DNA of 64,000 nt, taken from Pseudomonas persica (lineage in GTDB: Bacteria > Pseudomonadota > Gammaproteobacteria > Pseudomonadales > Pseudomonadaceae). Below, piece by piece: positions 27,212 through 36,600 of the stretch. Under the pieces are notes generated by a model. That model saw nothing but the letters and a program-made list of their open reading frames with translations, made no database searches and was not told the DNA's origin. The stretch spans positions 1-64,000 of the forward strand of contig NZ_OLKL01000016.1 of the NCBI RefSeq assembly GCF_900291015.1. Direction: 5' to 3'. The translations under genes were made by a program, and so were the position numbers. Each line of letters begins with the position of its first letter. Positions within the stretch are counted from its first letter, which is position 1.

Positions 27212-28393
27212 ATGACCCGTATCGGAACCCCCTTGTCGCCCACTGCGACCCGTGTACTGCTCTGCGGCTGTGGCGAGCTGGGCAAGGAAGTGGTGATCGA
27301 GCTGCAGCGCCTGGGCGTCGAAGTGATCGCCGTCGACCGCTACGCCAATGCCCCGGCAATGCAGGTGGCGCACCGCAGCCACGTGGTCAACATGCTCGAT
27401 GGTGTGGCCCTGCGCGCCGTGATCGAGGCCGAAAAGCCGCACTACATCGTCCCTGAAATCGAAGCCATCGCCACCGCCACCCTGGTCGAGCTGGAAAACG
27501 AAGGTTTCAACGTGGTGCCGACCGCCCGCGCCACCCAGCTGACCATGAACCGCGAAGGTATCCGTCGCCTGGCCGCCGAAGAGCTGGACCTGCCAACCTC
27601 GCCGTACCACTTCGCCGACACCTACGAAGACTACGCCACGGCCGTGGCCGATGTCGGCTACCCGTGCGTGGTCAAGCCGGTGATGAGCTCGTCGGGCAAG
27701 GGCCAGAGCCTGCTGCGCAGCGATGCCGACCTGCAGAAGTCGTGGGCCTACGCCCAGGAAGGCGGCCGCGCCGGCAAAGGCCGGGTCATCGTCGAGGGCT
27801 TCATCGACTTCGAATACGAAATCACTCTGCTGACCGTGCGCCATGTCGGTGGCACCACCTTCCTCGAGCCAGTCGGCCACCGCCAGGAGAAGGGCGACTA
27901 CCAGGAGTCCTGGCAGCCACAGGCCATGAGCCCGAAGGCGCTGGCCGAATCGCAGCGGGTGGCCAAAGCGGTCACCGATGCCCTGGGCGGTCGTGGCCTG
28001 TTTGGCGTGGAGCTGTTCGTCAAGGGCGACCAGGTGTGGTTCAGCGAAGTCTCGCCACGCCCGCATGACACCGGCCTGGTGACCCTGATTTCCCAGGACC
28101 TGTCGCAGTTTGCCCTGCATGCCCGAGCCATTCTCGGCCTGCCGATTCCGGCAGTGCGCCAGTTCGGCCCTTCGGCTTCGGCGGTGATCTTGCCCGAGGG
28201 GCAGTCGCAGCAGACCAGTTTTGCCAACCTGGGCGCGGCGCTGAGCGAGCCGGATACCGCCATTCGCCTGTTCGGCAAGCCGGAAATCAACGGTACTCGC
28301 CGCATGGGCGTGTGCCTGGCGCGTGACGAGTCGGTCGAAGCGGCGCGGGCCAAGGCGACCCGTGCTGCGCAGGCGGTCAAGGTCGAGTTCTGA
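27212..28393 (+). CDS. purT: Formate-dependent GAR formyltransferase PurT
   Basis: PurT makes formyl-GAR from GAR, formate and ATP, the folate-independent route for the third step of purine synthesis. The 393-residue ATP-grasp protein has the N-terminal nucleotide site ([20 protein letters not shown]), the [14 protein letters not shown] glycine loop and a metal site in [14 protein letters not shown] typical length and an AGGAC ribosome site support the start. Ends at a GC-rich hairpin shared with the convergent MFS gene. Confidence 0.97.
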   Translation: MTRIGTPLSPTATRVLLCGCGELGKEVVIELQRLGVEVIAVDRYANAPAMQVAHRSHVVNMLDGVALRAVIEAEKPHYIVPEIEAIATATLVELENEGFNVVPTARATQLTMNREGIRRLAAEELDLPTSPYHFADTYEDYATAVADVGYPCVVKPVMSSSGKGQSLLRSDADLQKSWAYAQEGGRAGKGRVIVEGFIDFEYEITLLTVRHVGGTTFLEPVGHRQEKGDYQESWQPQAMSPKALAESQRVAKAVTDALGGRGLFGVELFVKGDQVWFSEVSPRPHDTGLVTLISQDLSQFALHARAILGLPIPAVRQFGPSASAVILPEGQSQQTSFANLGAALSEPDTAIRLFGKPEINGTRRMGVCLARDESVEAARAKATRAAQAVKVEF

Positions 28394-28397
28394 TCCG

Positions 28398-28422
28398 ATG
28401 GGGGCTGCAAAGCAGCCCCCAT
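28398..28422. terminator. Bidirectional hairpin between purT and MFS gene
   Basis: The perfect 11-bp stem (ATGGGGGCTGC with its complement) has a three-base loop and lies between convergent genes. No strong T-run follows on either strand. Confidence 0.65.
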
Positions 28423-28425
28423 CAC

Positions 28426-29727
28426 TCAAAGTGCAGTATTGCGGGTCTCTTTCAGGCACAGCACGGCAATCAGGCTGATCACCGCCGCCACCGACACATA
28501 ACCCCCGACCCAGCTCAACCCACCCATGCTCACCAGCTTCTGGGCAAAGAACGGTGCCGCCGAGGCGCCGACGATGCCGCCCAGGTTATACGCCGCCGAA
28601 GCGCCGGTATAACGCACGTGAGTCGGGAACAGCTCAGGCAGCAGTGCCCCCATCGGCGCAAAGGTCACGCCCATCAGGAACAGCTCGATGGCCAGGAACA
28701 ACGCCACGCCTGCGGTCGACCCCGAAGTCAGCAGCGGCTCCATGGCAAAGCCTGAGGCCACCGCCAGCACGCCGCCGACGATCAGCACCGGTTTGCGCCC
28801 GTAGCGGTCGCTGAGCCAGGCCGACAGAGGTGTGGCCAGGGCCATGAACACCACCGCGAAGCACAGCAGGCCAAGGAACGTCTCGCGGCTGTAGCCCAGC
28901 GTGGTCACGCCATAGCTCAGCGAGAACACCGTGGAGATGTAGAACAGCGCGTAGCACACCACCATCGCCGCGGCGCCCAGCAGGGTCGGCAGCCAGTATT
29001 TGGCAAACAGGTCAACCACCGGCATTTTCACCCGCTCGTGGCGGGCGACGGCCTTGACGAATACCGGGCTTTCTTCAAGCTTCAGGCGCACATACAGGCC
29101 CACCAGTACCAGCGCGGCGCTGAGCAGGAACGGAATGCGCCAGCCCCACTCGCGGAACTGTTCGTCGCTGAGTACCAGGGCCAGGGTCAGGAACAGGCCG
29201 TTGGCGGCCAGGAAGCCGATCGACGGGCCCAGTTGCGGAAACATGCCAAACCAGGCGCGCTTGCCTTCCGGCGCGTTCTCGGTGGCCAGCAATGCCGCGC
29301 CGCCCCATTCGCCACCCAGGCCCAGGCCTTGGCCAAAGCGTAAAAGGCAGAGGATGATCGGCGCCCATACACCAATGCTGTCGTAGCCCGGCAGCACGCC
29401 AATGGCCGTGGTGGACACGCCCATCAGCAGCAGCGAGGCGACCAAGGTCGACTTGCGGCCGATACGGTCGCCAAAGTGGCCGAACAGTGCCGAGCCCAGC
29501 GGGCGGGCGAGGAAGGCGATACCGAAGGTGAGGAAGGCCGCCAGCATCTGCGCGGTGCCCGACCCGGACGGGAAGAACACCGGGCCGATCACCAGGGCGG
29601 CGGCAGTGGCGTAGACGTAGAAATCGTAGAACTCGATGGCGGTGCCGATGAAGCTGGCGGTGGCTACCCGCGCGGGTGAGTTGACTGGTGCGGCAGGCGC
29701 TTCGGTATAGGTGCTGCTGGTAGTCAT
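28426..29727 (-). CDS. MFS transporter, metabolite:H+ symporter type
   Basis: This 433-residue protein has 12 predicted membrane helices. The loop 2-3 motif FGHFGDRIGRKSTL and the preceding PLGSALFG match the metabolite:H+ symporter subgroup (ShiA/ProP/KgtP relatives), which import organic acids or osmolytes. The substrate cannot be assigned. I chose ATG 29727 (MTTSSTY) with AGGGAC upstream; the frame is open to 29859 but that stretch is polar and lacks a good start. The 274 bases upstream hold no other gene. Confidence 0.85.
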   Translation of the reverse strand: MTTSSTYTEAPAAPVNSPARVATASFIGTAIEFYDFYVYATAAALVIGPVFFPSGSGTAQMLAAFLTFGIAFLARPLGSALFGHFGDRIGRKSTLVASLLLMGVSTTAIGVLPGYDSIGVWAPIILCLLRFGQGLGLGGEWGGAALLATENAPEGKRAWFGMFPQLGPSIGFLAANGLFLTLALVLSDEQFREWGWRIPFLLSAALVLVGLYVRLKLEESPVFVKAVARHERVKMPVVDLFAKYWLPTLLGAAAMVVCYALFYISTVFSLSYGVTTLGYSRETFLGLLCFAVVFMALATPLSAWLSDRYGRKPVLIVGGVLAVASGFAMEPLLTSGSTAGVALFLAIELFLMGVTFAPMGALLPELFPTHVRYTGASAAYNLGGIVGASAAPFFAQKLVSMGGLSWVGGYVSVAAVISLIAVLCLKETRNTAL

Positions 29728-29986
29728 TGAATAGGTCCCTGACAGTCTGGTCCGGCTCCATGGGATTGACTCCGCGGCGTGCAATGCAAAAGGGCAGGCA
29801 CGGCACCGCGGACGCCGGAGCGTTTTGTTGTTGTCTGCGCCCGACTGACGATAGCCCAAGGGGGATAGGGGCGGGGGCGGGCACTGTTCGGGGTGTTGAA
29901 GCAGGACCGCAGGGCGTGTCAGTGGAGCGGACTGGCCGTGGGGCGCCGGGTGCGGGTAGCAGGCGGGACGGCGGGGCTGGGTAAGC

Positions 29987-30013
29987 GTGACCCGAGTATA
30001 GCTATCGGGTCAC
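29987..30013. repeat. Hairpin at the end of the CNNM/CorC gene
   Basis: A 9-bp perfect stem (GTGACCCGA/TCGGGTCAC) with a 9-base loop spans the last codons and stop of the minus-strand gene. It could aid termination but has no T-run. Confidence 0.4.
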
Positions 30014-31207
30014 AGTCCATACCAGTACTTTGCTGGCACAATTGTCCTCTGTTTCGAGGATTTCCAGGCGATAACGGCCGATCTTCAGGCAAACGGCGCT
30101 TTCCGGGATGCTTTCCAGCGCTTCGGTGACCAGCCCGTTGAGGGTTTTCGGCCCGCCGTCGCAGGGCAGGTGCCAGCCCAGGCTGCGGTTGATCTCGCGC
30201 AGCGAAGCGGTGCCGTCGATGACGAAGGTGCCATCGGGCTGCGGGTGCACGTGGGGGTTGTCCAGGCTTTGTTCATCCTCGAACTCACCGACGATCTCTT
30301 CGAGGATGTCTTCCAGGGTGACGATGCCCAGCACTTCGCCGTACTCGTCCACCACCACGCCCAGGCGGCGCTGCTGCTTGTGGAAGTTCAGCAGCTGCAT
30401 TTGCAGGGGCGTGCTCTCCGGCACGAAATAGGGCTCGTAGCAGGCGCCGAGCAGCGTCTCCAGGCTCAGCTCGGCCTTGGGCAGCAGGTGGCTGATCAGC
30501 TTGGTGTTGAGGATCGCTTCAACCTGGTTGATGTCGCTGTGGTACACCGGCAGGCGGGTGTGGCGGCTGACGATCAGCTGCTCGATGATGCGCTCGATCG
30601 GCTCGTCGAGGCTGATGCCGTCCACTTCGTTGCGCGGTACCAGGATGTCATTGACGGTCATCTTGTCCAGTGACTGCAGGCCGTCGAGCAGGCCGTGGCG
30701 CGGCGCTTCGTGTTCCTCGTCCTCGTCGAACTCATCGGCTTCCTGCGGGTGCAGGGCCACGGCCGTGGGTTGCACACGGAACGGACGCAGGATCAGCTTG
30801 GCAATTCCATCCAGCAGGCAGGCCAGCGGTTGCAGCAGGGCGAGGGGTACTTTCAGCAGGCTGGCACCGAGGCTGACGAACGCCTGCGGGTTGCGCCGGG
30901 CCAGGCGCCGCGGCAGGTATTCGGCAAACACCAGCAAAGTGAGGGTGGCGGCCAACCCGGCCAGCCAGAAACCGTGCTCGCCGCTATGGCGCTGACCGAC
31001 CAGGCAGGCCAGGCCCAGCACCAGCAGCTTGCCCAGGCTGGCGCACAGCACCAGGGCCTGGGCCGGCAGCACGGGTTGGCCGTCCTCGCCGGCGCGCAGG
31101 GCGCCATTGAGTTGCAGGCGGGCGGCATCTACTGCAGTGAACAGCGCCGACCACAACAGCGCCAGTGCCAAGGTGCCGAATAGCGGTGCGTACGGCAGGG
31201 TATTCAT
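30002..31207 (-). CDS. CNNM/CorC-type membrane protein with CBS domains
   Basis: This 401-residue protein has a DUF21 (CNNM) membrane domain (about residues 1-145), a CBS pair (about 190-310, with VPRNEVDGISLDEP and VVDEYGEVLGIVTLEDILEE) and a C-terminal CorC_HlyC domain. The family (CorB/YfjD, MpfA) handles magnesium or cobalt export or resistance. The gene order with the YpjD-like gene and ffh is the same as ypjD-yfjD-ffh in E. coli, which supports the YfjD identity. Confidence 0.9.
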   Translation of the reverse strand: MNTLPYAPLFGTLALALLWSALFTAVDAARLQLNGALRAGEDGQPVLPAQALVLCASLGKLLVLGLACLVGQRHSGEHGFWLAGLAATLTLLVFAEYLPRRLARRNPQAFVSLGASLLKVPLALLQPLACLLDGIAKLILRPFRVQPTAVALHPQEADEFDEDEEHEAPRHGLLDGLQSLDKMTVNDILVPRNEVDGISLDEPIERIIEQLIVSRHTRLPVYHSDINQVEAILNTKLISHLLPKAELSLETLLGACYEPYFVPESTPLQMQLLNFHKQQRRLGVVVDEYGEVLGIVTLEDILEEIVGEFEDEQSLDNPHVHPQPDGTFVIDGTASLREINRSLGWHLPCDGGPKTLNGLVTEALESIPESAVCLKIGRYRLEILETEDNCASKVLVWTVTR

Positions 31208-31216
31208 GGGCGGCCG

Positions 31217-32026
31217 TCAGATATGCAGGATGAATTCGCGAACCAGCTTGCTGCCGAAATAGGCCAGCATCAGCAGGCAGAAACCGGCCAGTGTCCAGCG
31301 GATGGCCTTGTGGCCACGCCAGCCCAGGCGGGTGCGGCCCCACAGCAGCACGCTGAACACCACCCAGGCAACACAGGCCAGCAGGGTCTTGTGTGCCAGG
31401 TGCTGGGCGAACAGGTTGTCGAGGAACAGCCAGCCGGAGATCAGCGACAGTGACAGCAGGCACCAGCCGGCCCAGAGGAAGCCGAACAGCAGGCTTTCCA
31501 TGGTTTGCAGCGGCGGGAAGTTGCGGATCAGCCCGGACGGGTGCTTGTTCTTCAGTTGGCGGTCCTGCAGCAGCAACAGCAGCGCCTGGAACACCGCGAT
31601 GGTGAACAGCCCGTAGGCCAGGATCGACAGCAGGATATGCGCGAGGATGCCCGGTTCTTCATTGACCAGCGGCACCGTGCCGGGGGGCGCGAACTGGGCC
31701 AGCAGCGCGGTCACCGCGCCCAGCGGGAACAGCAGCACCAGCAGGTTTTCCACGGGTATGCGCAAGCAGGCCAGCAGGGTCAGGGCGATGACTGCCACGG
31801 CGATCAGGCTGGCGGCACTGAAGAAGTCCAGGCTCAGGCCCAGCGGGGTGATCAGCTGGAAGAACAGCGCACCGGCCTGGGCGAGCACCGCGAAGGTACC
31901 CAGCAGGGCAAGCAGGCGCTTGTCGGCCTTGCGGTTCTGGGCAAGGTAAGAACCCTGGTAGATAGCCACAGCTATATATAGGCCGGCGGCGATCAGGTTG
32001 GGGATGAGGCTGGGTGAGGAGAACAT
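31217..32026 (-). CDS. CcsA/YpjD-like cytochrome c assembly membrane protein
   Basis: This 269-residue protein has eight membrane helices. It contains the CcsA-family block with EPGILAHILLSILAYG and conserved His in AHKTLLACVAW, related to heme-handling cytochrome c assembly proteins. E. coli YpjD, in the same neighbourhood beside ffh, has no settled role. I chose ATG 32026 because the upstream extension is polar and REP-flanked. Nine bases separate it from the downstream CNNM gene, so the two are co-transcribed. Confidence 0.88.
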   Translation of the reverse strand: MFSSPSLIPNLIAAGLYIAVAIYQGSYLAQNRKADKRLLALLGTFAVLAQAGALFFQLITPLGLSLDFFSAASLIAVAVIALTLLACLRIPVENLLVLLFPLGAVTALLAQFAPPGTVPLVNEEPGILAHILLSILAYGLFTIAVFQALLLLLQDRQLKNKHPSGLIRNFPPLQTMESLLFGFLWAGWCLLSLSLISGWLFLDNLFAQHLAHKTLLACVAWVVFSVLLWGRTRLGWRGHKAIRWTLAGFCLLMLAYFGSKLVREFILHI

Positions 32027-32110
32027 AAGTCCTGGTTGGCGAGCCTTTAAAGAGACGGAGTGTGGCATAGATTCCGCTGCTCTAGGAAGACTGGCAGACC
32101 GCGTCGCGGC

Positions 32111-32205
32111 ATTCGCGGGTAAAGCCGCTCCCACAGGTACAGCGCCGGCTTCGAATGTGGTGAGGACCCTGTGGGAGCGGGTTCACCCGCGAAGAGGCCG
32201 GCACA
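32111..32205. repeat. Inverted REP pair between ypjD-like gene and ffh
   Basis: Two facing REP units (TTCGCGGGTAAAGCCGCTCC on the left, its near complement on the right) lie in a divergent intergenic region of 324 bases, upstream of the ffh -10. Confidence 0.9.
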
Positions 32206-32260
32206 GCCACCGATTATCTACCATACCGCCGCCAAGGTGTGCGCCGCCGCCGCACTTCGC

Positions 32261-32266
32261 TATAAT
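32261..32266 (+). promoter_or_regulatory. -10 element for ffh
   Basis: A perfect TATAAT lies 85 bases before ffh. The -35 position is weak (TGTGCG). Confidence 0.55.
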
Positions 32267-32350
32267 CGCCGCCTTGCTGTGCCCGGCGGGTATGCATTCC
32301 CCCTGGGCGCCTGACAAACCTCGGCTTTTACTGGGCCTGAAAGGATCACC

Positions 32351-33727
32351 ATGTTCGAAAACCTGACCGACCGCCTGTCACAGACGCTGCGCCATGTCAC
32401 CGGCAAGGCCAAGCTGACCGAAGACAACATCAAGGACACGCTGCGCGAAGTGCGCATGGCCCTGCTCGAGGCCGACGTTGCCCTGCCGGTGGTCAAGGAT
32501 TTCGTCAACAGCGTCAAGGACCGTGCAGTCGGCACCGAAGTGTCGCGCAGCCTGACCCCGGGCCAGGCGTTCGTGAAGATCGTCCAGGCCGAGCTGGAAA
32601 GCCTGATGGGCGCGGCCAACGAAGACCTCTCGCTGAACGCCGCCCCGCCTGCGGTGGTGCTGATGGCCGGCCTGCAGGGCGCCGGTAAGACCACCACTGC
32701 CGGCAAGCTGGCGCGCTTCCTCAAGGAACGCAAGAAAAAGAGCGTGATGGTGGTGTCCGCCGACGTCTACCGCCCGGCGGCGATCAAGCAGCTGGAAACC
32801 CTGGCCAACGACATCGGCGTCACCTTCTTCCCGTCCGACATCAGCCAGAAGCCGGTGGCCATCGCTGAAGCGGCCATCCGCGAAGCCAAGCTGAAGTTCA
32901 TTGACGTGGTCATCGTCGACACCGCCGGCCGTCTGCATATCGACGCCGACATGATGGACGAGATCAAGGCGCTGCACGCCGCGGTCAAGCCGGTCGAGAC
33001 CCTGTTCGTGGTCGACGCCATGACCGGCCAGGATGCCGCCAACACCGCCAAGGCGTTTGGCGAGGCGCTGCCGCTGACCGGCGTGGTGCTGACCAAGGTC
33101 GACGGTGACGCCCGTGGCGGTGCCGCGCTGTCGGTGCGTGCCATCACCGGCAAGCCGATCAAGTTCATCGGTATGGGCGAGAAGACCGAAGCCCTCGAGC
33201 CGTTCCACCCCGACCGCGTCGCCTCGCGCATCCTCGGCATGGGTGACGTGCTCAGCCTGATCGAGCAGGCCGAGCAGAACATCGACAAGGCCAAGGCCGA
33301 CAAGCTGGCCAAGAAGCTGAAGAAGGGCAAGGGCTTCGACCTCGAAGACTTCCGCGACCAGCTGCAGCAGATGAAGAACATGGGCGGTCTCGGCGGCCTG
33401 ATGGACAAGCTGCCGAGCATCGGCGGGGTCAACCTGTCGCAGATGGGCAACGCCCAGGGCGCGGCCGAGAAGCAGTTCAAGCAGATGGAAGCGATCATCA
33501 ACTCCATGACCCCGGCCGAGCGCCGTGATCCGGAGTTGATCAGCGGTTCGCGCAAGCGCCGTATCGCCATCGGTTCCGGTACCCAGGTGCAGGACGTCGG
33601 CCGCCTGATCAAGCAGCACAAGCAAATGCAGAAGATGATGAAGAAATTCTCCGCCAAGGGCGGCATGGCGAAGATGATGCGCGGCCTGGGCGGGATGCTG
33701 CCGGGCGGCGGCATGCCGAAGCTGTAA
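32351..33727 (+). CDS. ffh: Signal recognition particle GTPase Ffh
   Basis: Ffh binds signal sequences and 4.5S RNA and delivers ribosomes to FtsY. N domain (about 1-90), G domain with [15 protein letters not shown] (about 104-118), DTAGRL and [10 protein letters not shown], then a Met-rich M domain (about 295-458) ending in a GGMPKL tail. 458 residues, complete. It is followed by a GC-rich terminator hairpin, so rpsP is read from its own promoter. Confidence 0.98.
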   Translation: MFENLTDRLSQTLRHVTGKAKLTEDNIKDTLREVRMALLEADVALPVVKDFVNSVKDRAVGTEVSRSLTPGQAFVKIVQAELESLMGAANEDLSLNAAPPAVVLMAGLQGAGKTTTAGKLARFLKERKKKSVMVVSADVYRPAAIKQLETLANDIGVTFFPSDISQKPVAIAEAAIREAKLKFIDVVIVDTAGRLHIDADMMDEIKALHAAVKPVETLFVVDAMTGQDAANTAKAFGEALPLTGVVLTKVDGDARGGAALSVRAITGKPIKFIGMGEKTEALEPFHPDRVASRILGMGDVLSLIEQAEQNIDKAKADKLAKKLKKGKGFDLEDFRDQLQQMKNMGGLGGLMDKLPSIGGVNLSQMGNAQGAAEKQFKQMEAIINSMTPAERRDPELISGSRKRRIAIGSGTQVQDVGRLIKQHKQMQKMMKKFSAKGGMAKMMRGLGGMLPGGGMPKL

Positions 33728-33737
33728 CCCCTATTCC

Positions 33738-33767
33738 GGGGGCCTGCCGTTTGTCCGGCAGGCCCCC
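33738..33767 (+). terminator. Terminator hairpin after ffh
   Basis: A 12-bp perfect stem (GGGGGCCTGCCG and complement) with a six-base loop, ten bases after the stop. It has no long T-run. Confidence 0.7.
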
Positions 33768-33986
33768 AGAACCCCCGCTGTAGCGGGGCAACAGCCGCGG
33801 ATTTCGCGGCTCAACCGGCAGATCTGGACGGTAGGGCAGGGCCTTGCCGAAAAAGTCATTTGCAAATGTCCGTGTATTCCCCGAGAATATGCGGCCTTTT
33901 GGGCACCCGTGTGCCTATTTGGCATTCAGATTTGCAGTACCAGCTGCTGTATCAACTGCAGCACCGACTATAGGAACGATGTTCAC

Positions 33987-34238
33987 ATGGTAACCATTCG
34001 TCTGGCCCGTGGCGGCTCGAAAAAGCGCCCATTCTACCACCTGACCGTGACCAACTCGCGTAACGCCCGTGACGGCCGTTTCGTTGAGCGCGTAGGTTTC
34101 TTCAACCCGATCGCTGCTGGCGCCGAAGTCAAGCTGTCGGTCAACCAAGAGCGCGTCAACTACTGGCTGAGCCAGGGTGCACAGCCGTCTGAGCGCGTTG
34201 CTCAGCTGCTGAAGGACGCGGCCAAGGCTGCTGCCTGA
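33987..34238 (+). CDS. rpsP: 30S ribosomal protein S16
   Basis: The 83-residue S16 ([19 protein letters not shown]...) has the standard length when started at ATG 33987. An earlier in-frame start at 33909 would add a Cys-rich tail with no family match. It is the first gene of the conserved rpsP-rimM-trmD-rplS operon. The 259-base leader between the ffh terminator and this gene contains possible TTGCAA and GAATAT promoter hexamers (33860-33890), too weak to call. Confidence 0.98.
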   Translation: MVTIRLARGGSKKRPFYHLTVTNSRNARDGRFVERVGFFNPIAAGAEVKLSVNQERVNYWLSQGAQPSERVAQLLKDAAKAAA

Positions 34239-34243
34239 GCAGT

Positions 34244-34780
34244 ATGAACGCGACGCCAGAAAAGGCTGACGACCTCATCGTCGTTGGCAAGATTTTTTCG
34301 GTTCACGGCGTTCGCGGCGAGGTGAAGGTGTATTCCTTTACCGATCCGATTGAAAACCTGTTGGATTATCCGCGCTGGACGCTTCGGCACGAAGGCAAGG
34401 TAAAGCAGGTCGAGCTGGTCAACGGTCGTGGCTCCCAGAAGGGCCTGGTCGTGAAGCTGAAAGGCCTCGAGGATCGCGATGAAGCCCGTCTTCTGAGCGG
34501 TTACGAAATCTGCATACCGCGGAGCCTTTTGCCCAACCTGGCTGCTGACGAGTACTACTGGTACCAGTTGGTGGGCCTGAAGGTCATCAACCAGGACGAA
34601 CAGCTGTTCGGCAAGGTCGATCACCTGTTGGAGACCGGTGCGAACGATGTAATGGTGGTCAAGCCCTGCGCAGGCAGCCTGGATGATCGCGAGCGTCTGT
34701 TGCCCTATACGGCGCAATGCGTGCTCGACGTCGACCTGGAAGCAGGCGTGATGCGGGTTGAATGGGACGCGGACTTCTAA
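34244..34780 (+). CDS. rimM: 16S rRNA processing protein RimM
   Basis: RimM helps 30S maturation and binds S19. The 178 residues have an N-terminal RimM barrel (VVGKIFSVHGVRGEVKVYSF) and a PRC-barrel C-terminal half with the YYWYQLVGLKV motif. It starts five bases after rpsP. Codon use here is less strongly biased than in rpsP and rplS, in line with its lower expression. Confidence 0.97.
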   Translation: MNATPEKADDLIVVGKIFSVHGVRGEVKVYSFTDPIENLLDYPRWTLRHEGKVKQVELVNGRGSQKGLVVKLKGLEDRDEARLLSGYEICIPRSLLPNLAADEYYWYQLVGLKVINQDEQLFGKVDHLLETGANDVMVVKPCAGSLDDRERLLPYTAQCVLDVDLEAGVMRVEWDADF

Positions 34781-34783
34781 ACG

Positions 34784-35536
34784 ATGGGTAACCTTCGCGT
34801 AGACGTCATCACGTTGTTCCCCGAGATGTTCTCGGCCATCACGGAGTACGGCATTACCAGCCGCGCGGTGAAACAGGGGTTGCTTCAGGTGACTTGCTGG
34901 AACCCGCGGGACTACACCACAGATCGTCATCACACGGTGGATGATCGGCCGTTTGGCGGTGGTCCGGGCATGGTGATGAAAATCAAGCCTCTGGAAGACG
35001 CCCTGGTTAGCGCCAGGCAAGCGACCGGAGCAGCGGCGAAGGTGATCTACCTTTCGCCACAAGGCCGCAAGCTGACTCAGCAGGCGGTCAAAGGGCTGGC
35101 CGAACAGGAATCGTTGATCCTGATCGCCGGTCGTTATGAAGGCATCGACGAGCGCTTTATCGAGGCTCATGTCGATGAGGAGTGGTCGATTGGCGACTAT
35201 GTGCTTTCCGGTGGCGAGCTGCCGGCCATGGTACTGATCGATGCGGTTACACGGCTGCTGCCCGGAGCGTTAGGGCATGTGGACTCGGCGGAAGAAGATT
35301 CCTTCACCGACGGTCTGCTCGATTGCCCGCACTACACCCGGCCTGAGGTGTATGCGGATCAGCGTGTTCCCGACGTGTTGCTAAGTGGCAACCATGCACA
35401 CATCCGGCGTTGGAGAATGAAGCAGTCCCTTGGCAGGACCTTCGAACGACGCGCCGATCTTCTGGAAAGTCGCTCGCTTTCTGGAGAAGAGAAGAAGCTG
35501 CTCGAGGAATATCTCCGCGAGCGGGACGATAGTTAA
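34784..35536 (+). CDS. trmD: tRNA (guanine-37-N1)-methyltransferase TrmD
   Basis: TrmD methylates G37 of tRNAs reading CNN codons, preventing frameshifts. The 250-residue SPOUT enzyme has the trefoil-knot SAM site ([39 protein letters not shown]). It follows rimM by three bases. Confidence 0.98.
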   Translation: MGNLRVDVITLFPEMFSAITEYGITSRAVKQGLLQVTCWNPRDYTTDRHHTVDDRPFGGGPGMVMKIKPLEDALVSARQATGAAAKVIYLSPQGRKLTQQAVKGLAEQESLILIAGRYEGIDERFIEAHVDEEWSIGDYVLSGGELPAMVLIDAVTRLLPGALGHVDSAEEDSFTDGLLDCPHYTRPEVYADQRVPDVLLSGNHAHIRRWRMKQSLGRTFERRADLLESRSLSGEEKKLLEEYLRERDDS

Positions 35537-35578
35537 ACGTATCGATGGTGGATCACGTATCCATCTTAGGAGCACAGC

Positions 35579-35929
35579 ATGACCAACAAGATCATCCAGC
35601 AGCTCGAAGCCGAGCAGATGAGCAAGGAAATCCCGACCTTCGCACCAGGCGACACCGTTGTCGTCCAGGTTAAAGTGAAGGAAGGTGAGCGTTCCCGTCT
35701 GCAGGCGTTCGAAGGCGTCGTTATCGCCAAGCGTAACCGCGGTCTGAACAGCGCCTTCACCGTGCGCAAGATCTCCAGCGGCGTTGGCGTAGAGCGTACC
35801 TTCCAGACCTACAGCCCGCAAATCGACAGCCTGGCCGTGAAACGTCGTGGTGACGTGCGTAAAGCCAAGCTGTACTACCTGCGCGACCTGTCCGGCAAAG
35901 CCGCTCGCATCAAGGAAAAACTGTCCTGA
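35579..35929 (+). CDS. rplS: 50S ribosomal protein L19
   Basis: The 116-residue L19 starts [13 protein letters not shown] and ends in [11 protein letters not shown] strong ribosome site (TAGGAGC) precedes it, fitting its high expression relative to rimM and trmD. A strong intrinsic terminator follows 36 bases later and ends the operon. Confidence 0.98.
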   Translation: MTNKIIQQLEAEQMSKEIPTFAPGDTVVVQVKVKEGERSRLQAFEGVVIAKRNRGLNSAFTVRKISSGVGVERTFQTYSPQIDSLAVKRRGDVRKAKLYYLRDLSGKAARIKEKLS

Positions 35930-35965
35930 GTGCAGTTTGCCCGGTGGCCGAGGCCGCCTAGCGAG

Positions 35966-35993
35966 AAAAAAGCAGCCTTCGGGCTGCTTTTTT
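35966..35993 (+). terminator. Strong intrinsic terminator after rplS
   Basis: The stem AAAAAAGCAGCC with its complement closes on a TTCG tetraloop and runs into a T-tract (TTTTTT). A textbook rho-independent terminator. Confidence 0.95.
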
Positions 35994-36022
35994 GCGTTTT
36001 GCCCCCTGAAGATGTGATTGCC

Positions 36023-36430
36023 ATGACTAGCCGAGACCAGGAAATCCAGCGCCGCACCGAGCTGTCGGTGACCCGCGTGACCAAAGCGGTGTTCCCCAAC
36101 ACCACCAACCACCACAACACCCTGTTCGGCGGCACTGCCCTGGCCTGGATGGACGAAGTGTCGTTCATCGCCGCCACGCGCTTCTGCCGCCTGCCGCTGG
36201 TGACCGTGTCCACCGACCGCATCGACTTCAAGCACCCGATCCCGGCGGGCTCGATCGTCGAGTTGGTGGGGGCGGTGATCAAGGTGGGCAATACCAGCTT
36301 GCAGGTGCAGGTGGATGTGTTCGTCGAGAACATGTACCTGGACGGGCGTGAGCGGGCGATCCATGGGGTGTTCAGCTTTGTCGCCATCGATGAGGACAAG
36401 CGGCCGGTGCCGGTTTTGCCCCAGGCCTGA
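36023..36430 (+). CDS. Acyl-CoA thioesterase, hot-dog fold (YciA-like)
   Basis: This 135-residue single-hot-dog protein contains the 4HBT acyl-CoA thioesterase pattern: NHHNTLFGGTALAWMDEVSF, with the catalytic Asp in WMDE, and VTVSTDRIDFKHPI. It would hydrolyse acyl-CoA in the cytoplasm. I chose ATG 36023 because the longer frame (from 35930) crosses the rplS terminator and cannot be translated as one message unless terminator read-through occurs. Confidence 0.9.
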   Translation: MTSRDQEIQRRTELSVTRVTKAVFPNTTNHHNTLFGGTALAWMDEVSFIAATRFCRLPLVTVSTDRIDFKHPIPAGSIVELVGAVIKVGNTSLQVQVDVFVENMYLDGRERAIHGVFSFVAIDEDKRPVPVLPQA

Positions 36431-36442
36431 GTTCTCCTGCAC

Positions 36443-36540
36443 TGGCCCTTTCGCGGCTAAAGCCGCTCCCACAGGGATCGCACATACCTCGAGGGCGGTG
36501 ATATCCCTGTGGGAGGGGCTTTAGCCGCGAAGAGGCCAGT
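36443..36540. repeat. Inverted REP pair (GGCTAAAGCC variant) before xerD
   Basis: Two facing units have the variant core TTCGCGGCTAAAGCCGCTCC; the right unit has GGGAGGGG instead of GGGAGCGG. It lies between the thioesterase gene and xerD. Confidence 0.9.
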
Positions 36541-36600
36541 ACAGACAACAATTATGCTGCTGTGAAACACTAAGCCACCTCCAACACCCAGCAGCCCCGA

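Noticed and set aside
35930-36022. An N-terminal extension of the thioesterase
   Set aside because: It would be translated from DNA containing the strong rplS terminator; ATG 36023 gives a normal hot-dog protein.
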